In this document: positions 1-8,150 of the stretch, piece after piece
How positions within the stretch are numbered: the first letter of the stretch is position 1
Layout: each line of letters begins with the position of its first letter
From: Phocaeicola fibrisolvens
GTDB lineage: Bacteria; Bacteroidota; Bacteroidia; Bacteroidales; Bacteroidaceae
DNA: 64,000 nt
Assembly (NCBI RefSeq): GCF_025567125.1
Contig: NZ_JAOQJI010000008.1
Coordinates: forward strand, 1-64,000
Direction: 5' to 3'
The notes under the pieces: model-generated
Seen by the model: only the letters and a program-made list of their open reading frames with translations
Told to the model about the DNA's origin: nothing
Database searches by the model: none
Position numbers and translations under genes: made by a program

Positions 1-80
1 AGACGTGTACGTACGGTTCGGAGGCAGGCTGTCGGAAACCTACCACCGTAAGGTGGCATGGCGCCGACAGCCGAGCCTAC
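1..80 (+). mobile_element. 3' end of a group II intron (domains V-VI)
   Basis: Positions 11-19 read GTACGGTTC, the 3' strand of the basal helix of group II intron domain V, preceded by an AC bulge at 9-10. A long hairpin follows (about 22-79): CTGTCGG pairs with CCGACAG near the base, and AGGC pairs with GCCT outside it. An unpaired A at about 74 lies 6-7 nt before a terminal AC at 79-80, as expected for the domain VI branch point and the AY 3' splice end. The 5' part of the intron and any reverse transcriptase lie outside the window. An open frame over 5-214 is not a gene. Confidence 0.8.
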
Positions 81-99
81 GCGTTCTTCATGAAATATT

Positions 100-149
100 T
101 ATCCTGGATGAAGACCTGATAAAATTTAGGTTTTCATTCAGGATATTTT
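100..149 (+). terminator. Hairpin just downstream of the intron end
   Basis: Positions 100-112 pair with 133-145 over 13 bp (one G-T pair). ACCT/AGGT pairing inside the loop extends the stem, and TTTT follows. It may be the terminator of whatever gene lies upstream of the intron. It sits in the 3' exon, about 20 bp from the splice end. Confidence 0.45.
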
Positions 150-171
150 GTATCATAATTTCCCTATCCTT

Positions 172-201
172 TTTGTTTTTCCGCTATAAATTTTATCTTT
201 G
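172..201 (+). promoter_or_regulatory. Bacteroides-type promoter for the methyltransferase gene
   Basis: TTTG at 172-175 and TATCTTTG at 194-201, 18 bp apart, match the -33/-7 elements of the Bacteroides housekeeping sigma factor. The predicted start point falls just before the ATG at 233. Confidence 0.7.
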
Positions 202-232
202 CCCCGTTAAATAAATATTGAATCCGAGCAAA

Positions 233-913
233 ATGGGGGATATAATATTAAGGGGGTGGAACTGGTGCCGCCGCTTCCGGCATCGTCATGGATATGGAGT
301 ACATTCTCCTTCCGATTTCTTTTTTATCACGTTCGTAGTGTACGAACGCTTGCCGTTCTATGCTTATGGACCATTGCATCACTTGCGCAGGGTGGTGGCT
401 TTTTTGCCTCATTACCGGGAAAAGGTAGATAAGTTCCTGTTTCGGCTGGTCAACTATCTGCGGCCGTCCGTAATGTGGGAAATCGGTACAGGAAGCGGCA
501 TGAGTACCCGTTATATGGCCGAAGCCCATGCTGACATGCAGGTCTATACGTTTTCAGCAGAGCCGGAAGATGCCGTAAAACGAATTCTTTCAGGGAAATC
601 TTCCATCGATTACCGGACTGGCGACTGCCGTACGGAGATGAAGAAGCTGGTTGCGGAAGGGGTGAAACCGGAAATTGTGCATATCGCCCATACCACTGCT
701 TACAAAGAAGTGTATGAGCAACTGCTTCCACTGGTTGATAAGCATACGTGCTTCGTGATTGGTACACCCTATGCCACGCCGGACAAGAAAAAATGGTGGA
801 AAGAAGTGATTGCAGATCCTCGTACGGGAGTGACATTCGATCTTTACGACGTAGGACTGGTGTTTTTCGATAAGGAACGTGTGAAAGAACACCGCATCGT
901 AAATTTCCTTTGA
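233..913 (+). CDS. Class I SAM-dependent methyltransferase
   Basis: Protein of 226 residues. A Rossmann-type SAM-binding motif, EIGTGSG, lies at about residues 83-89, followed by a region expected to hold the rest of the methyltransferase fold. The N-terminal 70 residues are basic and aromatic with no signal peptide, so it is probably cytoplasmic. The family resembles small O-methyltransferases, but the substrate cannot be read from sequence. I start at ATG 233 rather than TTG 218 because the ATG follows the 172-201 promoter at a normal distance. It is 28 bp upstream of the cobalamin adenosyltransferase gene and probably shares its transcript. No functional link between the two is evident. 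Confidence 0.8.
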   Translation: MGDIILRGWNWCRRFRHRHGYGVHSPSDFFFITFVVYERLPFYAYGPLHHLRRVVAFLPHYREKVDKFLFRLVNYLRPSVMWEIGTGSGMSTRYMAEAHADMQVYTFSAEPEDAVKRILSGKSSIDYRTGDCRTEMKKLVAEGVKPEIVHIAHTTAYKEVYEQLLPLVDKHTCFVIGTPYATPDKKKWWKEVIADPRTGVTFDLYDVGLVFFDKERVKEHRIVNFL

Positions 914-941
914 ATTTGCTAAAACCTTTGAATTTGAAGAT

Positions 942-1511
942 ATGAAACTGACCAAGATTTATACGAAGACGGGAGATAAAGGTACTACTTCCCTGGTGGG
1001 AGGAGTACGGGTGTCCAAATCAGACGTACGTCTGGAAGCGTATGGCACGGTGGATGAATTGAACTCTACCATCGGATTGCTGGTTTCCGTGATGGATGAT
1101 CCAGAAAATGAGGAACTGCTTCGTCATGTGCAGCACAAGCTTTTTTCATTAGGGTCTTATCTGGCTACGGACATCGAAAAGATGGACCGTCCAGTAGAAA
1201 GTCATATCTCCGAGGAAAACGTGCATCGGTTGGAACAGGCCATCGACCGGATAAACAGCTCGCTGCCTTCCTTATCCGGTTTCATTCTGCCGGGGGGAAG
1301 TTATCCAGCTTCCGTCTGCCATGTCTGCCGCACGGTTTGTCGTCGTGCGGAGCGGCGGATTCAGGCACTGGAAGACACGCTTTCCTATGAATTGGATGAG
1401 CAGGTGAAGTGTTTTATCAATAGATTATCTGATTATTTGTTCGTTTTGTCAAGAAAGTTAAATAATTTAACAGAAGAAAGCGAAATTTATTGGGATAAGC
1501 GTTGCGAGTGA
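942..1511 (+). CDS. PduO-type cob(I)alamin adenosyltransferase
   Basis: Protein of 189 residues. The N-terminus carries the PduO/MMAB signature (K-I-Y-T-K-T-G-D-K-G-T-T, residues 5-16), which binds ATP. The rest is the expected helical-bundle length, with the conserved R-x-x-C-R-R-A-E-R segment near residues 130-138. It transfers the adenosyl group of ATP to cob(I)alamin to give coenzyme B12, the cofactor of methylmalonyl-CoA mutase in propionate formation in these bacteria. No other B12 gene and no cobalamin riboswitch is adjacent; the 28-bp gap upstream is too short for one. It is probably cotranscribed with the methyltransferase gene. Confidence 0.92.
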   Translation: MKLTKIYTKTGDKGTTSLVGGVRVSKSDVRLEAYGTVDELNSTIGLLVSVMDDPENEELLRHVQHKLFSLGSYLATDIEKMDRPVESHISEENVHRLEQAIDRINSSLPSLSGFILPGGSYPASVCHVCRTVCRRAERRIQALEDTLSYELDEQVKCFINRLSDYLFVLSRKLNNLTEESEIYWDKRCE

Positions 1512-1531
1512 AAGAATTTGTTATACATTTG
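1501..1531 (+). promoter_or_regulatory. Promoter for the DUF2795 gene
   Basis: TACATTTG at 1524-1531 fits the -7 consensus. GTTG at 1501-1504, 19 bp upstream, is one base off TTTG. It overlaps the stop codon of the preceding gene. Confidence 0.5.
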
Positions 1532-1574
1532 TGTTTCAATATAACGGAAGTAAAACTGTTTAAAATTATATACT

Positions 1575-1796
1575 ATGTATTGGACATTGGAATTGGCCTC
1601 AAAGCTGGAAGATGCTCCTTGGCCAGCAACTAAAGACGAGTTAATTGACTATGCAATGCGTTCGGGGGCTCCTTTGGAAGTTATCGAAAACTTGCAGGAA
1701 ATGGAAGATGAAGGTGAAATTTATGAAAGTATAGAAGATATCTGGCCTGATTATCCTAGCAAGGAAGATTTTTTCTTCAACGAGGAAGAATATTAA
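1575..1796 (+). CDS. DUF2795 family small acidic protein
   Basis: Protein of 73 residues, strongly acidic in its C-terminal half (several E-E-x-Y and E-D stretches). The segment W-P-A-T-K-D-E-L-I-D-Y-A is the recognisable core of DUF2795, a small family widespread in bacteria with no settled function. It has no signal peptide or membrane segment. It has its own probable promoter and a strong terminator just behind it, so it is likely monocistronic and well expressed. Confidence 0.8.
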   Translation: MYWTLELASKLEDAPWPATKDELIDYAMRSGAPLEVIENLQEMEDEGEIYESIEDIWPDYPSKEDFFFNEEEY

Positions 1797-1826
1797 ATAA
1801 AAGATAGCCAGAAAGAACTTTCTGTA

Positions 1827-1880
1827 AATCCAGACAATATCAGAGACACGTGGGAAGTCGGATATTGTCTGGATTTTTTT
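1827..1880 (+). terminator. Rho-independent terminator
   Basis: A perfect 15-bp stem, 1827-1841 with 1861-1875, with a 19-nt loop, runs into a T tract at 1873-1880. It closes the DUF2795 gene. Confidence 0.85.
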
Positions 1881-1932
1881 GTCTCAATAAACGTTATAAA
1901 TGGATATCCTTCCTTATTTGTTTCATTCAAAA

Positions 1933-1963
1933 TTTGTTCTTATTACAGAAGATGCTATTTTTG
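1933..1963 (+). promoter_or_regulatory. Promoter for the thioredoxin gene
   Basis: TTTG at 1933-1936, then 19 bp, then TATTTTTG at 1956-1963: an exact match to the Bacteroides promoter pattern, with a leader of about 40 nt before the ATG. Confidence 0.8.
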
Positions 1964-2012
1964 CACAGTGAGAACAGTATGTAACCAATAACCCTCATTA
2001 TTTGTGTGATTT

Positions 2013-2492
2013 ATGAAAAGAATATTGTTGATGCTTCTGACAGCTGCCTTGCTGACTCCGGCTTGTGGAAGTAATGCGGCGAAAGATAGTCAGGCAAAGG
2101 CGCAGAAGAGTACAGCGGAGCAGAGCAACGTGATGCACCTGACTAAAGCCGAGTTCCTGACCAAGGTGTATAATTACGAGAAAAATCCCAAGGAATGGAA
2201 ATACGAAGGCAAGCTGCCGGCTATTGTGGATTTCTATGCCACTTGGTGCGGCCCTTGCAAAATGGTGGCTCCGATACTGGAGGAGTTGGCAGGAGAATAC
2301 AAAGGCAAGATTGTGGTGTATAAGATAGACACAGACAAGGAGCCGGAGCTTTCGGCAGCCTTTGGAATCCGCAGTATTCCGACATTGCTGTTTATTCCGG
2401 CAGAAGGCACGCCGCAGGTATCTCAGGGTGCCATGCCGAAGGATGCCTTGAAGAAGGCCATCGACGAGTTCCTGTTGGGAAACAAGAAATAA
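2013..2492 (+). CDS. Exported thioredoxin, probable lipoprotein
   Basis: Protein of 159 residues. An N-terminal hydrophobic signal ends in L-L-T-P-A-C, with Cys18 as the likely lipid-modified residue (Thr at -3 is not ideal for a lipobox). A thioredoxin fold follows, with the active site W-C-G-P-C at 78-82 and the cis-proline segment S-I-P-T further on. It should act as a thiol-disulfide oxidoreductase facing the periplasm. It resembles the exported TrxP-type thioredoxins known from Bacteroides, though the identity is not certain. It is monocistronic between its own promoter and a shared terminator. The partner that recycles its cysteines is not in the window. Confidence 0.85.
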   Translation: MKRILLMLLTAALLTPACGSNAAKDSQAKAQKSTAEQSNVMHLTKAEFLTKVYNYEKNPKEWKYEGKLPAIVDFYATWCGPCKMVAPILEELAGEYKGKIVVYKIDTDKEPELSAAFGIRSIPTLLFIPAEGTPQVSQGAMPKDALKKAIDEFLLGNKK

Positions 2493-2510
2493 ATTCTCGG
2501 TGTGGGAAAA

Positions 2511-2560
2511 ACGAAGTGTCCCCGAAGTCTGCATAAAGGCTTCGGGGACACTTCGTTTAT
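2511..2560. terminator. Bidirectional terminator between convergent genes
   Basis: A perfect 17-bp stem, 2511-2527 with 2540-2556. TTTAT follows on the plus strand and a TTTTT run follows on the minus strand. It serves both the thioredoxin gene and the glucanotransferase gene. Confidence 0.85.
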
Positions 2561-2571
2561 AGATAGGGCTG

Positions 2572-5250
2572 TTATTCTCTGTCACTCTCTTCAATCAGTT
2601 CGCGGATGGTCTGGTTGAGTTCCTTTTCTTTGAGCAGTTCCTCCAGGGTGAGATGCATGCGCCAGCGCCAGTAATGCCGTGGATGGGCCGGAATGTTGAT
2701 ACGTTCGGCTTCCACATCCGGGTTGCGCAGGCGTTCGTCAATGCTCATCCAATCCTGCCAGGCTAGTATGCAAAGCAGGGACGGACTTTTCAGGTGATTG
2801 AATACGATGTCTTTGCAAAGCCATCCGGGAGCAGGTGACGGAATGGCTCCCATGTGATGCATTTCGTTGTGATAGAAGCGTTCGGTACGTGCCGGATTTT
2901 CTTCCCACCAGCCACGCAGGGTAGACATGTCGTGGGTGCCGATGGTGCATACCGACAGGAAGGGATAGTTTTCCGTGTGTCCGAATTCCTCGTTCATCTT
3001 TTTAGGCATGCGCTGTATTTCGAGCGAAAGAATCTGCAGCTGTTTCATGACCCAAGGCACACATCCGGGCACCATGCCGAGGTCTTCGCCGCAGACCAGC
3101 ATCGGAGTGGACTGCGTGAGAACCGGCAGTTTCTTCATGGCTTCCTGATACCAGAATTCGTTGTGCCGTTGATAATAGTAGTGGTTGTACAGGTGATTGA
3201 AGGCCTCCTGTTCCTTGGAACTCAGCTGCTGGAACACGAAGTCAGGCTGCACGGCGATACGCGGATGGTATTTCTCCGGGTCGTGGTGGTCGGGGAGGAA
3301 GAGCACGTCACTGATGAGGGTGTAGAGACCTTCCTTCAGCTTCAGACTTTCTTCGTCGTGCTTGTCGCCGAACCAAGCTTCCACTTTCCGTTGGGTGTCA
3401 AATTCCGGACGCATGGCATAGCGCCCTTCTGCCACAGGCTCCAGGAAGGTGTTCCGCACCATGTCGCTTTGTGTGCCGAAGAGTTTCTCCAATACGCTAT
3501 CATCAATGAACGGACGGGTCATGAAGTCGGGGTCGAAGTGGAGGCCGAAACTCTTGATTTCGTCTACACTGAGCGGAAGAGACGGCGAGAACTGGCCGAG
3601 CAGTCCGTGTACGGAATGGTCGGGAATCTCCCAGATGCGGAAGAAGCCCAGAATGTGGTCGATGCGGTAGGCCGTGAAATACTCGGCCATCTTGGAGAAG
3701 CGGCGGCGCCACCAGCGGTAGTTGTCCTTTTCCATGAGCTCCCAGTTGTAGGTGGGGAATCCCCAGTTCTGTCCGTTGACCGAGAAATCGTCGGGGGGAG
3801 CGCCGGCCTGTCCGTTGAGGTGGAAATAATGAGGTTCTACCCATGCTTCCACGCTGGTGCGGCTGATGCCGATGGGGATGTCCCCTTTCAGCAGGATGCC
3901 CTTCTGGCGCGCGTAGGTGCTCACTGCCAGCAGTTGAACGTGAAGCAGGTATTGCAGGTAGTAGTAGAAAGCTATCTGCGGATAAGCTTTGTGTCCGGAG
4001 GTACACAATTGCGCTATTTCGTCTGACTGATAGGTACGGTAGGCCGGCCACTGGTTGAAGTCGGGGGTGCCGTACAAGTCGCGCAGGTAACAGAAGGCAG
4101 CGTACGGACGCAGCCATTCTTCATTGCGGCGGAAGAAGTCCAGGAAATCTTCTGAGGCAAGAGTCTTCTTTCCTTCTTGTTTGTATATCTGGTGCAGGTA
4201 ATTCAGTTTCAGCTGAGTAGACTGTTCATAATCCATCATGGAGAAAGAATTTACCTTGAGGCGTTCCTTTTCAAAGGCTTCGGCTGCTTTCTTGTTGTGG
4301 AGCGGTGGAAGCTGGCGAAGGTCGATGTACATCGGGTGGAACGCATAGATGGAGATGCTGTTGTAGGGATAAGAATCCGTCCCCTTCCCCGTCAGCGTGG
4401 TATCGTTGATGGGAAGAATCTGGATGGCTTTCTGCTTGGTTTCGTACGCCCAGTCCATCAGCATCTTCAGGTCGCCGAAGTCGCCCATGCCGCAGCTTCC
4501 TTCCGAGCGGAGGGAGAATACGGGGATGGCGCAGCCGGCAATCCGGTGGGGAGTGTCGTCAAAGAATACTTCCGTCTCCATGGGCAGATAAGTCTCTCCG
4601 CGCTGCAACGGCTGGAGAGGGAAAGTGCGGTTGGGACGTGTTTCCCATCGTTCCACGGCACCAGTCTCTTTCTGGATAGCCACGAATTTGTATTCAAAAG
4701 GAAACTGCAGGGTGGAGGCATCCAGTGTCAGGTGCCACACATTGGGCTGCACTTCCTTCATCCGCAGCGGGCGGCAATATTCCCAGTTGCCCAGGGCGGC
4801 ACAGCTTCCGATGACTCCCAGTTGTTGTTTCCGGTTCCGCAGTCCCGGACAGAGCGCCCGGAAAGTGATGCAGCGCCCGGCATTGTCGGACAGTTTGGAC
4901 GGCTGTTGCGGTATATATGCGTGGTTGAAGGCCGAAGTGTAGAGATACGCGTGCTGCGGCAGGTCTCTCCAGCAGTCTTCAATGAGATAATGCTGCTGTT
5001 GTACGTTGCCCGGGTAGAAAGAGTGGGGGATGGCTCCGAACTCTTTCCGCACCACCTTCCCGTGCAGACTGACGGCATAGCGGTAGGTGATGGGGGCAGA
5101 GGAAAGAAAGTCGAAGTTTGCTTCGCCCGTCCATTCTTCCCCGTTGCGGGTGGTCATCTCCACGGTATGTTGTATCTGTTGCTGATTGAGGAAGATGCAA
5201 AGGCTTTCTCCCCAGACCGTGCGGTATTGTATGCGAAAAGTAATTTTCAT
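2572..5250 (-). CDS. malQ: 4-alpha-glucanotransferase (GH77) with two CBM20 domains
   Basis: Protein of 892 residues. Two starch-binding CBM20-like domains (about 1-80 and 127-215) precede a GH77 catalytic domain from about 235. The nucleophile Asp531 sits in Y-R-I-D-H, and G-E-D-L-G further on holds the likely acid/base. This two-CBM20 layout resembles plant DPE2 rather than the shorter E. coli MalQ. It should move glucan chains between maltose, malto-oligosaccharides and glycogen in the cytoplasm; no signal peptide is present. It is monocistronic, with a promoter at 5285-5316 on the minus strand, and convergent with the thioredoxin gene. No other starch gene is nearby. A 390-aa open frame on the opposite strand is a shadow. 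Confidence 0.93.
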   Translation of the reverse strand: MKITFRIQYRTVWGESLCIFLNQQQIQHTVEMTTRNGEEWTGEANFDFLSSAPITYRYAVSLHGKVVRKEFGAIPHSFYPGNVQQQHYLIEDCWRDLPQHAYLYTSAFNHAYIPQQPSKLSDNAGRCITFRALCPGLRNRKQQLGVIGSCAALGNWEYCRPLRMKEVQPNVWHLTLDASTLQFPFEYKFVAIQKETGAVERWETRPNRTFPLQPLQRGETYLPMETEVFFDDTPHRIAGCAIPVFSLRSEGSCGMGDFGDLKMLMDWAYETKQKAIQILPINDTTLTGKGTDSYPYNSISIYAFHPMYIDLRQLPPLHNKKAAEAFEKERLKVNSFSMMDYEQSTQLKLNYLHQIYKQEGKKTLASEDFLDFFRRNEEWLRPYAAFCYLRDLYGTPDFNQWPAYRTYQSDEIAQLCTSGHKAYPQIAFYYYLQYLLHVQLLAVSTYARQKGILLKGDIPIGISRTSVEAWVEPHYFHLNGQAGAPPDDFSVNGQNWGFPTYNWELMEKDNYRWWRRRFSKMAEYFTAYRIDHILGFFRIWEIPDHSVHGLLGQFSPSLPLSVDEIKSFGLHFDPDFMTRPFIDDSVLEKLFGTQSDMVRNTFLEPVAEGRYAMRPEFDTQRKVEAWFGDKHDEESLKLKEGLYTLISDVLFLPDHHDPEKYHPRIAVQPDFVFQQLSSKEQEAFNHLYNHYYYQRHNEFWYQEAMKKLPVLTQSTPMLVCGEDLGMVPGCVPWVMKQLQILSLEIQRMPKKMNEEFGHTENYPFLSVCTIGTHDMSTLRGWWEENPARTERFYHNEMHHMGAIPSPAPGWLCKDIVFNHLKSPSLLCILAWQDWMSIDERLRNPDVEAERINIPAHPRHYWRWRMHLTLEELLKEKELNQTIRELIEESDRE

Positions 5251-5284
5251 ATCTTATGTATTAGTTGTGGCTTATTGTTCTGCT

Positions 5285-5316
5285 CAAAAATAATGAATCT
5301 CATGGAGTTGTGCAAA
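5285..5316 (-). promoter_or_regulatory. Promoter for malQ
   Basis: On the minus strand, TTTG (5313-5316), 20 bp, then TATTTTTG (5285-5292), giving a leader of about 30 nt before the start codon. Confidence 0.65.
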
Positions 5317-5317
5317 T

Positions 5318-5353
5318 AAAAAACTCCGGATGTCCTTTCGGAATCCGGAGTTT
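5318..5353 (-). terminator. Terminator of gyrB
   Basis: On the minus strand a stem of about 10 bp (5343-5352 with 5322-5331) runs into a T tract (5318-5323). It lies about 55 bp past the gyrB stop and abuts the malQ promoter. Confidence 0.75.
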
Positions 5354-5407
5354 CCCTCTGTAAGATGTGAGGATGGATTTAAAATAATGAATTAAGAAAA
5401 AATGGAA

Positions 5408-7372
5408 TCATGCGTCGATATTTGCATACGTCGCATTCTTCTCAATAAATTCACGGCGCGGGCCTACATCGTCGCCCATCAGCATGGAGAAGATGTAGTC
5501 GGCTTCGGCCGCATTTTCAATGTTCACTTGTTTCAGAATACGGGTTTCCGGATTCATGGTGGTTTCCCACAGCTGTTCCGGGTTCATTTCACCCAAACCT
5601 TTGTAGCGCTGGGTATGGATGCCTTGTTCGCTTCCGTCTCCGTATTTCTGGATGAAGGCCTGACGGGCTTCGTCCGTATAGCAGTATTCACTGATTTTTC
5701 CTTTGCTGCATTTGTACAACGGTGGAGTGGCGATGTACAAGTGTCCGCCTTGGATGACTTCGGGCATGTAGCGGTAGAACAGTGTCATGATAAGGGTGTC
5801 GATGTGAGAACCATCGACATCGGCATCGGTCATGATGATGACCTTGTGGTAGCGCAGCTTGTCGATATTGGCTTTCTTGCTGTCTTCTTCTCCGTCCACT
5901 CCGAAGCGTACCCCCAGTGCCTGGATGATGTTGTTCACCTCGTCGCTTTCAAATGCCTTGTGCCACATGGCTTTTTCTACGTTCAGAATCTTACCGCGCA
6001 GCGGCAGGATGGCCTGGAACTGACGGCTTCGTCCCTGCTTGGCAGAACCGCCGGCCGAATCACCCTCGACGAGGAACAGCTCACATTCTTCTGCCACACG
6101 GCTGGAGCAGTCGGCCAGCTTGCCCGGCAGTCCGCCGCCGCCCATCGGGCTCTTGCGTTGAACCGATTCGCGGGCCTTGCGGGCAGCCACACGTGCGGTA
6201 GCAGCCAGCACCACTTTATCGACAATGATTTTGGCTTCTTTCGGATGTTCTTCCAGGTAGTTGGTCAGGGCTTCACCCACCGCCTGGTTCACGGCACCGC
6301 TCACTTCGTTGTTGCCAAGCTTCGTCTTGGTCTGACCTTCGAACTGCGGTTCGGCCACCTTGACCGAAATCACGGCAATCAGTCCTTCGCGGAAGTCTTC
6401 TCCGGAAATTTCCACTTTGGCTTTTTCGAGCGCCTTGCTCTCTTCGGCATATTTCTTCAGCACACGGGTCAGAGCCATGCGGAATCCGGCCTCGTGTGTA
6501 CCTCCTTCGATGGTGTTGATGTTGTTCACATACGAATGCAGGTTTTCGCGGAATCCCGTGTTGTACATGATGGCACATTCGATGGGAATTCCCTGTTTTT
6601 CCGTGTTCAGGTAGATGACGTCGTCAATTAGCGGCGTATTGTTGGAGTTCAGGAAACGCACGAACTCTTTCACTCCTTCTTCAGAGTGGAACACTTCCTG
6701 CTTGTAGGAACCGTCTTCTTCCTTCACGCGCTTGTCGGTCAGCGTGATGGTGATACCCTTGTTCAGGTAGGCCAGTTCGCGCATGCGGGCCTGCAGGATG
6801 CTGTATTTATATTCGGTGACGGTGAAGATGCTGGTATCGGGCCAGAATGTCTGGCGGGTACCGGTGATGTCGGTTGTGCCGACTTCCTTCACGGGATACA
6901 GCGGCTTTCCACAGGCATATTCCTGCTGGTACACTTTCCCGTTGCGGAATACGCTGGTCGTCATGTGAGTGGACAGGGCGTTCACACACGAAACGCCGAC
7001 TCCGTGCAAACCTCCGGATACCTTGTAAGAACCCTTGTCGAACTTACCTCCGGCATGGAGGACCGTCATTACGACTTCGAGGGCTGATTTTTTTTCTTTC
7101 TGGTGGAAATCGACCGGAATACCGCGACCGTTGTCCTGTACGGTAATCGAGTTGTCTTCGTTGATGGTTACTTCTATATGTGTACAATAACCGGCAAGGG
7201 CTTCGTCAATGGAGTTGTCCACTACCTCGTAGACCAGGTGATGCAAGCCTTTTTCGCTGATATCGCCGATATACATGGCGGGGCGTTTACGAACGGCCTC
7301 CAGTCCTTCCAGCACCTGGATACTGCTGGCCGAGTAGTTGCTTCCGCTGTTCTGTGTCAGTTCTTCACTCAT
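5408..7372 (-). CDS. gyrB: DNA gyrase subunit B
   Basis: Protein of 654 residues: an N-terminal GHKL ATPase domain (V-V-D-N-S-I-D-E-A and G-G-L-H-G-V-G motifs), a transducer domain, then a TOPRIM domain (E-G-D-S-A-G-G-S-A-K) and the short C-terminal gyrase-type tail. With GyrA it introduces negative supercoils using ATP. I start at ATG 7372 (M-S-E-E), not at 7402, because a TATCTTTG -7 element at 7400-7407 overlaps the upstream codon. gyrA is not in the window. A 409-aa open frame on the plus strand is a shadow. Confidence 0.97.
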   Translation of the reverse strand: MSEELTQNSGSNYSASSIQVLEGLEAVRKRPAMYIGDISEKGLHHLVYEVVDNSIDEALAGYCTHIEVTINEDNSITVQDNGRGIPVDFHQKEKKSALEVVMTVLHAGGKFDKGSYKVSGGLHGVGVSCVNALSTHMTTSVFRNGKVYQQEYACGKPLYPVKEVGTTDITGTRQTFWPDTSIFTVTEYKYSILQARMRELAYLNKGITITLTDKRVKEEDGSYKQEVFHSEEGVKEFVRFLNSNNTPLIDDVIYLNTEKQGIPIECAIMYNTGFRENLHSYVNNINTIEGGTHEAGFRMALTRVLKKYAEESKALEKAKVEISGEDFREGLIAVISVKVAEPQFEGQTKTKLGNNEVSGAVNQAVGEALTNYLEEHPKEAKIIVDKVVLAATARVAARKARESVQRKSPMGGGGLPGKLADCSSRVAEECELFLVEGDSAGGSAKQGRSRQFQAILPLRGKILNVEKAMWHKAFESDEVNNIIQALGVRFGVDGEEDSKKANIDKLRYHKVIIMTDADVDGSHIDTLIMTLFYRYMPEVIQGGHLYIATPPLYKCSKGKISEYCYTDEARQAFIQKYGDGSEQGIHTQRYKGLGEMNPEQLWETTMNPETRILKQVNIENAAEADYIFSMLMGDDVGPRREFIEKNATYANIDA

Positions 7373-7399
7373 GTTTTTTTCTTCGTTTTTTTGAGTTTT

Positions 7400-7407
7400 C
7401 AAAGATA
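7400..7407 (-). promoter_or_regulatory. -7 element of the gyrB promoter
   Basis: TATCTTTG on the minus strand, 28 bp ahead of the chosen start. No clear TTTG lies 19-20 bp upstream, so the promoter may be weak or regulated. Confidence 0.5.
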
Positions 7408-7480
7408 CTAAAAAAACTGTTACGAACCGATTTTCAGCACTCTAAAAATCGTGAAAAAGGCATGAGGAGGGTAGATACGA

Positions 7481-7509
7481 CAAAAGGCTAGATGATGACA
7501 TCCAGCCTT
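7481..7509 (-). terminator. Terminator of rpsT
   Basis: On the minus strand 7499-7509 pairs with 7484-7494 (11 bp, one G-T pair), followed by a short TTTTG tract. Confidence 0.55.
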
Positions 7510-7536
7510 AATATCTTTCTTACGTCAAGTGTAAAC

Positions 7537-7791
7537 TTAAGCCAGTTTGCTGATATGAGCAGCCAGTTTAGACTTCAAGTTAGCAGCCTTGTTCGCGTGG
7601 ATAATGTTGCGCTTAGCCAGCTTATCCAACATTTTCTGTACACTAGGATACAATGCAACAGCTTCAGCTTTGTCTGTAGTTGCACGAAGTTTCTTCACTG
7701 CGTTACGCATTGTCTTCGCATAATATCTGTTGTGAAGTCTTCTTTTTTCTTCCTGTCTGATTCTCTTAATAGATGATTTGTGATTTGCCAT
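7537..7791 (-). CDS. rpsT: 30S ribosomal protein S20
   Basis: Protein of 84 residues, basic, starting M-A-N-H-K-S-S-I-K-R as in S20 across bacteria, with helical repeats rich in Lys, Arg and Ala. It binds 16S rRNA early in small-subunit assembly. It lies 43 bp downstream of tRNA-Glu on the same strand with no terminator between, so it is probably on the tRNA transcript from the promoter at 7970-8000. Confidence 0.96.
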   Translation of the reverse strand: MANHKSSIKRIRQEEKRRLHNRYYAKTMRNAVKKLRATTDKAEAVALYPSVQKMLDKLAKRNIIHANKAANLKSKLAAHISKLA

Positions 7792-7834
7792 CTCGACTAA
7801 TCTTTAATATTGTTCGTGATTTCTGTTTATTATG

Positions 7835-7906
7835 TAGCCCGTGGGGGAATCGAACCCCCCTTTCAAGAATGAAAATCTTGCGTCCTAACCGATAGACGAA
7901 CGGGCC
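7835..7906 (-). tRNA. tRNA-Glu (anticodon TTC)
   Basis: A 72-nt cloverleaf on the minus strand. The 5' GGCCCGT pairs with ACGGGCT (first pair G-T), with discriminator A. The anticodon stem CAAGA/TCTTG encloses loop TTTTCAT, giving anticodon TTC. The T arm is GGGGG-TTCGATT-CCCCC. CCA is not encoded. It lies directly upstream of rpsT. Confidence 0.97.
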
Positions 7907-7969
7907 ATCCTTTCTCTCAGGAAGACCTCCTGATATTCAACGAGGATACTTATCTCTCGTTTGCGGATG

Positions 7970-8000
7970 CAAAGGTAGGAAGAATTTCGGAAACTCCAAA
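7970..8000 (-). promoter_or_regulatory. Promoter for tRNA-Glu and probably rpsT
   Basis: On the minus strand, TTTG (7997-8000), exactly 19 bp, then TACCTTTG (7970-7977): a consensus Bacteroides promoter about 60 nt before the mature tRNA 5' end. Confidence 0.8.
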
Positions 8001-8150
8001 ACATTCCTGCTTTTTTTTACGTTTTGGATGTGATTTTCCTTTCGGAACGAGGATATTCCTGTTCTGAAGTGCTTTGTAGAAGGGGTGAGGATGGGATGTA
8101 GGTACATTCTTTTGTGCTTCAAGGCCTATTTTTCTAGTTGAATCTGTATA

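Noticed and set aside
914..941. Cobalamin riboswitch ahead of the adenosyltransferase
   Set aside because: Only 28 bp separate the two genes.
2854..4026. A 390-aa plus-strand open frame
   Set aside because: It lies wholly opposite malQ, has no recognisable motif and low-complexity His/Val-rich composition; a shadow of a GC-rich gene.
5402..6631. A 409-aa plus-strand open frame
   Set aside because: Antisense to gyrB with composition dictated by the complementary codons; no domain.
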